A stretch of 12,435 nt of DNA, from contig JAUXBQ010000057.1 in NCBI GenBank assembly GCA_030619365.1, forward strand, positions 1 to 12,435, in the 5' to 3' direction. A model generated the notes under the pieces. That model saw only the letters and a list, made by a program, of their open reading frames with translations. It ran no database searches and was not told where the DNA came from. Positions within the stretch are counted from its first letter, which is position 1; each line of letters starts with the position of its first letter. This document shows positions 7,684 through 12,435 of the stretch, one piece after another. The position numbers and the translations under genes were made by a program. The DNA is from a candidate division FCPU426 bacterium. Lineage in GTDB: Bacteria; Oederibacteriota; JAAXVQ01; JAUVAV01.

Positions 7684-7699
7684 ACAATAGGAGTGAAAC

Positions 7700-8842
7700 A
7701 TGGCAAGCAAACGTGATTATTACGAGGTTCTGGGGATCAAGCGGGGCGAGCGGGAAGAGGACATCAAGCGCGCCTACCGCACGCTGGCGAAAAAATATCA
7801 TCCGGACGCAAATCCCGGGAACAAGTCCGCCGAGGAAAAATTCAAGGAAGTCAACGAAGCCTACGAGGTGCTCAAGGACAACCGCAAGCGCGCGGCTTAC
7901 GATCAGTTCGGGCACGCCGGGATAAACGCCGGCGCGGGCCGCGGTCAGGCTGCCAGCGGCGGATCCCCGGATTTCGGCGACATGGGCGACATGTTCTCGG
8001 AGATTTTCGAGGGATTTTTCGGTGGTGCGGGCGGCCGCACGCGCAGCAGTCGCACGCAGACCCGGGCGCGCCGCGGCTCGGACCTGCGCTATGACCTGAC
8101 GATCTCCTTCCTGGACAGCGCCCGCGGAACCGAGATATCTTTGGAAGTCCCCCGCCTGGAAAATTGCGAGGTCTGTCACGGCTCGGGCACCAAGCCGGGA
8201 ACGCGCATGAAGACCTGCCCCACCTGCCAGGGCAGCGGTCAGGTCCGTATGTCGCAGGGGTTTTTCTCGCTGATGCAAACCTGCCCGACCTGCAACGGGG
8301 AAGGCCGGACCGCGGAACAGCCCTGCGTCACCTGTCGGGGCGAGGGCCGCAAGCGGACCATTCGTAAAATTTTGGTGAAAGTACCGGCCGGCGTGGACAC
8401 GGGCAGCCGCCTGAAAATATCCGGTGAGGGGGAAGCGGGTGCGCACGGCGGTCCGCGCGGTGATTTATACGTGGTCATTCAGGTGAAGACGCATCCCGTG
8501 TTTTACCGGGAAGACGAGGACGTGTTGTGCGAGGTGCCCATCCCCTTTACCGTGGCGGCGCTGGGCGGCGAGGTCGACGTGCCCACCCTGACCGGCCACG
8601 TGACCATGAAGGTACCGGCGGGCACACAGACCGGCCGGACTTTCCGCTTCCGGGGCAAGGGCTTTTCCAACCTTCGCGGCCTGGGCACGGGCGATCAGTT
8701 GGTCATGATGAAAGTCGAAACCCCGTCCCGGCTAAGCGGCAAGCAAATCTCGCTGCTCAAGGAATTCGCCGGCATCACCGGACAAGACTCCCACCCCGAA
8801 CGCAAGGCCTTCATGGATAAAATCAAACAGATGCTGCAATAG
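7700..8842 (+). CDS. dnaJ: Co-chaperone DnaJ (Hsp40)
   Basis: DnaJ delivers clients to DnaK and stimulates its ATPase. The 380-residue protein is a full type I Hsp40. It has a J domain at about residues 5-70 with the essential HPD at 34-36, then a Gly/Phe-rich region (about 74-112). The zinc domain has all four CxxCxGxG repeats, with cysteine pairs at 156/159, 173/176, 195/198 and 209/212. Two C-terminal client-binding beta domains and the closing helix (MDKIKQML) complete it. AGGAG at 7689-7693, 6 nt before ATG 7700, sets the start. The gene follows dnaK by 108 nt, a gap containing direct repeats and a terminator-like hairpin. Confidence 0.97.
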   Translation: MASKRDYYEVLGIKRGEREEDIKRAYRTLAKKYHPDANPGNKSAEEKFKEVNEAYEVLKDNRKRAAYDQFGHAGINAGAGRGQAASGGSPDFGDMGDMFSEIFEGFFGGAGGRTRSSRTQTRARRGSDLRYDLTISFLDSARGTEISLEVPRLENCEVCHGSGTKPGTRMKTCPTCQGSGQVRMSQGFFSLMQTCPTCNGEGRTAEQPCVTCRGEGRKRTIRKILVKVPAGVDTGSRLKISGEGEAGAHGGPRGDLYVVIQVKTHPVFYREDEDVLCEVPIPFTVAALGGEVDVPTLTGHVTMKVPAGTQTGRTFRFRGKGFSNLRGLGTGDQLVMMKVETPSRLSGKQISLLKEFAGITGQDSHPERKAFMDKIKQMLQ

Positions 8843-8862
8843 TCCCCGGACGGGTTGCGGTT

Positions 8863-8898
8863 CCGCCGGGACGGGTTCCGTTCTGGACAGCCCGGCGG
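8863..8898 (+). other. G+C-rich inverted repeat downstream of dnaJ
   Basis: CCGCCGGG (8863-8870) is matched by CCCGGCGG (8891-8898) with a 20-nt loop, starting 20 nt after the dnaJ stop. No T run follows immediately, so it is not a standard intrinsic terminator; a short palindrome around AAAAATCGGATTTTT lies about 15 nt further on. A 9-bp direct repeat, GGACGGGTT, occurs at 8848-8856 and 8869-8877 and overlaps the left arm. The structure could protect the 3' end of the dnaJ transcript or could be chance in G+C-rich DNA. Confidence 0.35.
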
Positions 8899-9012
8899 TT
8901 CCAGGGTAAAATTAAAAATCGGATTTTTCAGCCGGAGTCGGAAGCGAAAACCAGCGCCTTGCCGGCAGGCGGCCGCGCGCACCGTGACCGCCCGGTGAAG
9001 GAGGGGGAGAAC

Positions 9013-10074
9013 GTGCCTCAACCGTTTACCCGCAGTAGCTTGCTCGTGGCGGTCCTGTGCTTGGCGGCGCCGACCATCTTGGGACTGGCCGGATGTTCGC
9101 GTCCGGCCGGCGGCATGGCGGACCGGATGAGCAAGGTCAGGGCCATGCAGCGGCAAGCCATGATGAAAAAATCCGGCATGGCCCAATACCTGGCCGGCGT
9201 GGATGACAACTCTCCCATCGTGTTTGTGGCCATAGTCGAGGGTCTGACTCAGATTTACACCGTGCGGCCGGACGGCGAGAATTTCCGGCAACTCACGCGC
9301 GAGCCGGGATATAAAACCCGGCCGGTCTGGAACCTGGCCCACAGCCGGATCGCGTATTTCCGCTATCCGGAGGATACGCCCATGGGAGACAGCGTGTCCA
9401 TCGTGGTCATGCATGACGACGGGTCCAGCCCCAAAGTCCTGGCCCAAAATAAAAAGATCGACGCCCGGAAAATCCGGATGTCCTGGAAGCCGGACGGGTC
9501 CGTGTTGTACGTCCAGGAACTGGATTTTCCCACCATCCTGTACGGTTACACGGTGGATACCGGGACTCAGGTGGAGACCATTCGCCTGCCGAAAAACAGC
9601 TTCATGACGGAAATCCACTCCATCTCGCCTGACATGACCTATTTGGCCGGGGCCGGGCCGTCCCAGCACGACAATATCATACACATCGGGACCATACGCC
9701 GGGACGGGAAAAAGGAAACGGACCTCATGCAGCCGTTCCATCAGATTCCCTACCATCTTGGGACAGTGGTTTGGGCCTATCACAGCCAATTGGTAGCGTT
9801 TGAACTGGACAAGATTATCATGGTCATGTCGAAGTCATTCAGCCTGCAGTTCGAGGCCTACCCCCTGACGCCACAGGATTTTGCCGGTGAACTTTCCGGA
9901 CCAGCCTTCTCACCCTCCGGCCGGCAGGTGGCGTGCATCATGGAAACCACCAGCGAGGGGAATATCGGGTCCGGTGACCAATCCGTTTCCTCGGACGTGT
10001 GGCTCATGAACGTGAACGGCACCAAGCAGCGCAAGATTACCCATACCGGATCGTGTTTCGATCCCCACTGGTAG
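9013..10074 (+). CDS. TolB-like (PD40) beta-propeller lipoprotein
   Basis: I place the start at the GTG at 9013 because it is preceded by a strong AAGGAGGGGG (8998-9007) and yields a clean lipoprotein signal. That signal has Arg7, a hydrophobic stretch at about 9-26, and the lipobox Leu-Ala-Gly-Cys with Cys28 as the lipidated residue. An in-frame TTG at 8959 would add 18 hydrophilic residues and is less likely. The mature part (about 325 residues) contains PD40-type blades like those of TolB propellers, for example IYTVRPDGENFRQLT near the start and DVWLMNVNGTKQRKIT plus a closing FDPHW at the end. No catalytic residues are recognisable, so a binding or scaffold role at the cell envelope is inferred; the partner is unknown. 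It sits between dnaJ and rsmE, where prmA commonly lies. The rsmE start is 13 nt after its stop, so the two are probably co-transcribed. Confidence 0.8.
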   Translation: MPQPFTRSSLLVAVLCLAAPTILGLAGCSRPAGGMADRMSKVRAMQRQAMMKKSGMAQYLAGVDDNSPIVFVAIVEGLTQIYTVRPDGENFRQLTREPGYKTRPVWNLAHSRIAYFRYPEDTPMGDSVSIVVMHDDGSSPKVLAQNKKIDARKIRMSWKPDGSVLYVQELDFPTILYGYTVDTGTQVETIRLPKNSFMTEIHSISPDMTYLAGAGPSQHDNIIHIGTIRRDGKKETDLMQPFHQIPYHLGTVVWAYHSQLVAFELDKIIMVMSKSFSLQFEAYPLTPQDFAGELSGPAFSPSGRQVACIMETTSEGNIGSGDQSVSSDVWLMNVNGTKQRKITHTGSCFDPHW

Positions 10075-10086
10075 GGGTCGGGTTCC

Positions 10087-10854
10087 ATGTCCCTGCCCCG
10101 TTTCATGCTGAATGCCCGGGCCTTGAGCCGGCAACCGGTGGTGTTGACCGGCGCGGATGCCCGGCATTGCCGCAGCCTGCGGCTCCAGGTCGATGATCCC
10201 ATCCTGGTTTCGGATAGCGTGGGGGGCGAATTCCACGCCCGGATCGTGTGTTTCCTGAAGCACGGCGTGGAAGTCAGGGTGGGGGAGGCCTCTTGCCACA
10301 CTTCTGAATCCTCTCTGACGATCACCTTGTATCAGGGGTTTGCCAAGGGCAGCAAGCTGGAGATCGTGCTGCAAAAGACCACGGAATTGGGCGTCACCCG
10401 TGTCGTGCCCCTCTTAACCGAGCGTTCCCAGGTGAAACCACGCGAGGACCGGGATCAGCGCGGAAAGCGTTGGCAGGAGATTATACGGCAAGCAGCCCGT
10501 CAATCCGGACGTACCCGCGTCCCAATACTGGATTCGCCCTGCACGTTCGACCGCAGCCTGGAGGAAAAGGCGGACAACGCGCTTGGCCTCTTATTTTACG
10601 AAAAAGCGGACGACGCGGAAGCGCCGCTGGCGCAGTTGCCGCCTCCCCGGGCCGTGGCCCTGTGGGTCGGGCCGGAGGGCGGATTCACGCCCGCGGAAAT
10701 AACGGCCGCCCGGCAGCATGGGCTACGGATCGCAGGCTTAGGTCCCCGGATCCTGCGCGCCGAGACCGGGGGGATCATTGCCGTGACCCTGGCCCAGTTC
10801 CTGTGGGGCGACCTGAAAGACAGCCGGGCGGGCAATGAATATAAACCTATTTGA
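10087..10854 (+). CDS. rsmE: 16S rRNA (uracil-1498-N3)-methyltransferase RsmE
   Basis: RsmE methylates U1498 of 16S rRNA in the assembled 30S subunit, using S-adenosylmethionine. The 255-residue length is typical. The N-terminal PUA-like domain (about 1-70) includes HCRSLRL, the usual H..VLR-type motif. The SPOUT methyltransferase domain follows, with QGFAKGSKLEIVLQKTTELGV (from 83). The knot motifs are WVGPEGGFTPAE (193-204) and GLGPRILRAETG (217-228), the SAM-binding and dimer elements. The ATG at 10087 has AGGGG overlapping the stop codon of the lipoprotein gene, implying translation from the same transcript. Presence of rsmE after dnaJ matches the classical heat-shock neighbourhood. The stop codon lies 2 bp before a palindromic repeat element. 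Confidence 0.95.
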   Translation: MSLPRFMLNARALSRQPVVLTGADARHCRSLRLQVDDPILVSDSVGGEFHARIVCFLKHGVEVRVGEASCHTSESSLTITLYQGFAKGSKLEIVLQKTTELGVTRVVPLLTERSQVKPREDRDQRGKRWQEIIRQAARQSGRTRVPILDSPCTFDRSLEEKADNALGLLFYEKADDAEAPLAQLPPPRAVALWVGPEGGFTPAEITAARQHGLRIAGLGPRILRAETGGIIAVTLAQFLWGDLKDSRAGNEYKPI

Positions 10855-10856
10855 AA

Positions 10857-10941
10857 TGTAGGGGCAGGCCCCTGTGCCTGCCCTGAACAAACAGGGCAAT
10901 TACAAGGAAATGATGGGCAACCACGGGGGGTTGCCCCTACA
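10857..10941. repeat. 85-bp double-hairpin palindromic element (REP/MITE-like)
   Basis: The element has 10-bp perfect terminal inverted repeats, TGTAGGGGCA (10857-10866) and TGCCCCTACA (10932-10941). Each end forms its own hairpin of identical geometry. On the left, GGGCAGGC/GCCTGCCC (10862-10869 and 10876-10883) encloses a 6-nt loop. On the right, GGGCAACC/GGTTGCCC (10915-10922 and 10929-10936) also encloses a 6-nt loop. About 31 nt of A+T-richer sequence separates them. This architecture is that of short interspersed palindromic repeats or non-autonomous miniature transposons, and similar GTAGGGGC-ended repeats occur in many bacterial genomes. No clear target duplication flanks it (GAA on both sides is too short to count). 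It begins just after the rsmE stop and may serve as its transcript end. Confidence 0.75.
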
Positions 10942-11034
10942 GAACCATTATTATCGACAATCCATTTAAATTGTAAATCGACCGTGAAAATCCGGCTGCC
11001 TAGATACGAGACAATGCCGCAGTAACGGGCAAGA

Positions 11035-11063
11035 TTGATGTAAGGGGCGGGGCGTGATATAAT
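11035..11063 (+). promoter_or_regulatory. Strong extended -10 promoter for the nucleotidyltransferase gene
   Basis: TTGATG (11035-11040), a 17-nt spacer and a perfect TATAAT (11058-11063) preceded by TGA give a near-ideal sigma-70 promoter with extended -10. Transcription would start about 11070, roughly 25 nt before the ATG. It separates this accessory gene from the rsmE transcript. No clear operator palindrome overlaps it. Confidence 0.75.
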
Positions 11064-11095
11064 CCACCCAATCTTATTAGGAGGGCTAGGCAGAC

Positions 11096-11416
11096 ATGCT
11101 GACGCAGCAAGATAAACAGATCGCCGAAGAATTCAAGGCGAGACTGGCCCAAGTGGCCACTATTCTCGATTTTCGGGTATTTGGCTCCCGGGCCCGGGGG
11201 GATAATGCCCCGGATTCGGATTTGGACATTTTTCTTGAAATACGGGAGCAGGGGAAAAATGTTTTGGAAAAGATTTCGGACGCGGCCTGGGAAGTCGGCT
11301 TCTCGCATTATACGGTCATTACACCGACTGTTTTTACGGAGGACGAAATTGAAAACACCCCCTTGCGCTCCTCGCCTTTGGTTAAGGTTGTTCAAGCGGA
11401 AGGAATACGAGTATGA
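11096..11416 (+). CDS. MNT-type minimal nucleotidyltransferase (MntA-like antitoxin family)
   Basis: This 106-residue protein has the minimal nucleotidyltransferase fold. The signature is intact: Gly30-Ser31, ten residues, then Asp42-x-Asp44 (GSRARG at 30-35, SDLDIF at 41-46), the metal- and nucleotide-binding site. The C-terminal SPLVKVVQAEGIRV is typical of the family. Such proteins usually pair with a HEPN-domain protein. In characterised MntA/HepT-type systems the nucleotidyltransferase AMPylates and silences the HEPN toxin, an RNase. Here the stop codon overlaps the next ATG (ATGA at 11413-11416), the classical arrangement, but the following ORF has only 21 codons. The gene has its own promoter and AGGAGG (11079-11084), and appears A+T-richer than its neighbours, consistent with horizontal acquisition. 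The intact motif suggests the protein itself is functional, or only recently orphaned. Confidence 0.85.
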   Translation: MLTQQDKQIAEEFKARLAQVATILDFRVFGSRARGDNAPDSDLDIFLEIREQGKNVLEKISDAAWEVGFSHYTVITPTVFTEDEIENTPLRSSPLVKVVQAEGIRV

Positions 11417-11478
11417 ACGATATTGAAGCTCTGGTTGATATAAACATGCCGACCCCTTGCCAGAAAAAAGGACTCTAA
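11413..11478 (+). pseudogene. 21-codon remnant of the partner gene (possible HEPN toxin fragment)
   Basis: The ATG overlaps the nucleotidyltransferase stop by four bases (ATGA), as in intact NT/HEPN pairs. It opens MNDIEALVDIN, reminiscent of HEPN-protein N-termini, but ends at TAA 11476-11478. The +1 frame after codon 9 continues open for about 28 codons (YKHADPLPEKR onwards), which could indicate a frameshift, yet I see no HEPN RxxxxH motif in any frame before aroE. The stretch up to 11610 is A-rich and otherwise without recognisable genes. I read this as a truncated or decayed partner gene. It could instead be a chance overlap. Confidence 0.4.
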
Positions 11479-11610
11479 AACCTCTATCCCAGAAACCTAG
11501 TTTAAAGCATGGGAATATCTCGGGAACCTAAAAAAATGACTGCGCAGAAAAAATGGGACAACACAAATCACCGGGGTTGACAGAGCCTAAAGCCAAGGAG
11601 GCGAAAACCC

Positions 11611-12435
11611 GTGACTGTTTTACCCGCAGCGACCATTAACGGCGCAACACGCCTGGCCGGCATTGTCGGCTGGCCGGTCGAGCACACTTTGTCGCCGGCG
11701 TTGCACAACGCGGCCTTTCGGTTTCATCGTATCAACGCGGTTTACGTACCCCTGGGCGTTCCCCGCGGGGGATTGCGGACACTATTGCAGTCCTTGCAAA
11801 CAGTGGGCGCGCTGGGCGTGAACGTTACCGTGCCCTACAAGGAAGCCGTGATCCCGCTGCTGGACCGCTGCGCGCCCAGCGCCGCAGTCATCGGCGCGGT
11901 CAACACGGTGGTGTTCGAAAAGAACCGTCTGGTGGGGCACAATACGGACGGGCTGGGTTTTCTGGCCAGCCTGGGCGAAGTCCTGGCGCCGCGGGGCCAA
12001 CATGCGGTTCTGCTGGGCGCCGGCGGCGCCGGCCGCGCGGTGGCCATCTCCCTGGCCCTGGCCGGCGTGAAACGGATATGCCTTGCGGAGCCGGACGCCC
12101 GACGCCGGCAGCGGCTGGTGCGCGACGTAAAAAAAGCCGGCTTGGTTAGCGTGGCGGGCGTGGCGCCCAACAGCCCGGCACTGCGGCGGGAACTGGCGGA
12201 GTGCCGGCTGCTCGTACAGGCTTCGCCCCTGGGACTCCGGGAGCGCGATCCGCTGCCCTTGCCCGCGGCCTGGATGCCGGCCGGCATTTGCGTCATGGAC
12301 CTGGTATATGGTAAAAAACTCACGCCGTTCCTGACCCTCGCCCGTGGCCGGGGCAACCGGATCATTCCCGGCTGGAAGATGTTGCTCCATCAGGGCGCGG
12401 AATCTTTCCGGCTGTGGACGAAAAAAAAGCCGCCC
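11611..12435 (+). CDS. aroE: Shikimate dehydrogenase, 3' end outside window
   Basis: AroE reduces 3-dehydroshikimate to shikimate in aromatic amino acid biosynthesis. The frame is open for 275 codons to the window edge, close to the usual full length of 270-290. Substrate-site motifs are present: GWPVEHTLSPALHN (20-33), NVTVPYKE with catalytic Lys77, GAVNT (95-99) and GHNTDG with catalytic Asp113. The dinucleotide loop GAGGAG is at 136-141. The closing motifs MDLVYGKKLTPF (229-240) and GWKMLLHQGAESFRLW (254-269) also fit. The position that is usually Asn-Arg-Thr, which grips the 2'-phosphate of NADP, reads Glu160-Pro161-Asp162, and the usual NATPLGM-type motif reads QASPLGL (203-209). The start is GTG 11611, with AAGGAGG at 11595-11601 and a 9-nt spacer; no ATG start is better placed. 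I see no clear promoter in the 194 nt upstream. Confidence 0.95.
   Translation, partial: MTVLPAATINGATRLAGIVGWPVEHTLSPALHNAAFRFHRINAVYVPLGVPRGGLRTLLQSLQTVGALGVNVTVPYKEAVIPLLDRCAPSAAVIGAVNTVVFEKNRLVGHNTDGLGFLASLGEVLAPRGQHAVLLGAGGAGRAVAISLALAGVKRICLAEPDARRRQRLVRDVKKAGLVSVAGVAPNSPALRRELAECRLLVQASPLGLRERDPLPLPAAWMPAGICVMDLVYGKKLTPFLTLARGRGNRIIPGWKMLLHQGAESFRLWTKKKPP

Noticed and set aside
7681..7688. TATACAAT upstream of dnaJ, considered as a dnaJ promoter
   Set aside because: There is no -35 match at suitable distance and the start point would lie at or beyond the ribosome-binding site; it is more simply the T-rich tail of the hairpin.
7358..8446. A 362-codon minus-strand open frame across dnaK and dnaJ
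   Set aside because: It spans the 3' end of one well-supported gene and most of another and resembles no known protein; it is a codon-bias shadow.
8959..9012. A TTG start extending the TolB-like lipoprotein by 18 residues
   Set aside because: The extension is charged, would displace the signal peptide from the N-terminus, and lacks the strong ribosome-binding site that precedes GTG 9013.
8695..9789. A 364-codon minus-strand open frame opposite dnaJ and the lipoprotein gene
   Set aside because: No domain, no ribosome-binding site of note, and fully antisense to supported genes.
11509..11580. A 23-codon ORF (MGISREPKK...) between the nucleotidyltransferase and aroE
   Set aside because: Too short, no ribosome-binding site and no recognisable motif.
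11577..11582. A perfect TTGACA ahead of aroE, considered as a -35 box
   Set aside because: A -10 at normal spacing would fall on the ribosome-binding site (GGCGAA at about 11600), which does not resemble TATAAT and leaves no room for a leader.

Overview
The window is a chromosomal stretch of a bacterium, roughly 60% G+C over the chaperone genes by eye and lower in hemW, the HU gene and the nucleotidyltransferase. All recognised genes lie on the plus strand. The backbone order hemW - hrcA - grpE - dnaK - dnaJ - rsmE is the conserved heat-shock neighbourhood best known from Firmicutes. DnaK, however, carries the extra segment after the conserved GRR motif (about residues 76-100) that is typical of diderm (Gram-negative type) bacteria, and a TolB-like lipoprotein sits nearby. 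I therefore favour a diderm lineage outside the classical Firmicutes. Candidate phyla such as Omnitrophota or deltaproteobacterial-type lineages are possible, but the phylum cannot be fixed from this sequence.

Region 1 (1-578) is the 3' end of hemW. Region 2 (579-3835) holds a promoter, an HU-type nucleoid protein, a DUF4912 protein with a histone-H1-like Lys/Ala tail and a C-terminal Ig-like domain, and a GH57/DUF1957 1,4-alpha-glucan branching enzyme. These three genes sit between hemW and hrcA, which are adjacent in many genomes. Region 3 (3881-8842) is hrcA-grpE-dnaK, closely spaced (36-51 nt gaps), then a strong rho-independent terminator-like hairpin, then dnaJ. No CIRCE operator is visible anywhere in the window.

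Region 4 (9013-10854) is a TolB-like beta-propeller lipoprotein followed by rsmE. The lipoprotein occupies the place where prmA often lies. Region 5 (10855-11610) is accessory: an 85-bp palindromic double-hairpin element just after rsmE, a well-formed promoter, a MNT-type minimal nucleotidyltransferase gene, and an overlapping 21-codon ORF that looks like the remnant of its usual HEPN partner. Region 6 (11611-end) is aroE, shikimate dehydrogenase. It runs off the window nearly complete and has an unusual cofactor-binding motif.

The core of the window is the protein-folding machinery: the repressor HrcA, the nucleotide-exchange factor GrpE, Hsp70 DnaK and the co-chaperone DnaJ. The most unusual part is the HU / DUF4912 / glucan-branching cassette upstream, which may share transcription with the chaperone genes because no promoter or terminator is evident between them. 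I did not find a clear new defence or mobile system. The novelty candidates are the H1-tailed DUF4912 protein paired with GH57, the amputated NT/HEPN pair, the palindromic repeat, and the AroE cofactor-site variant.
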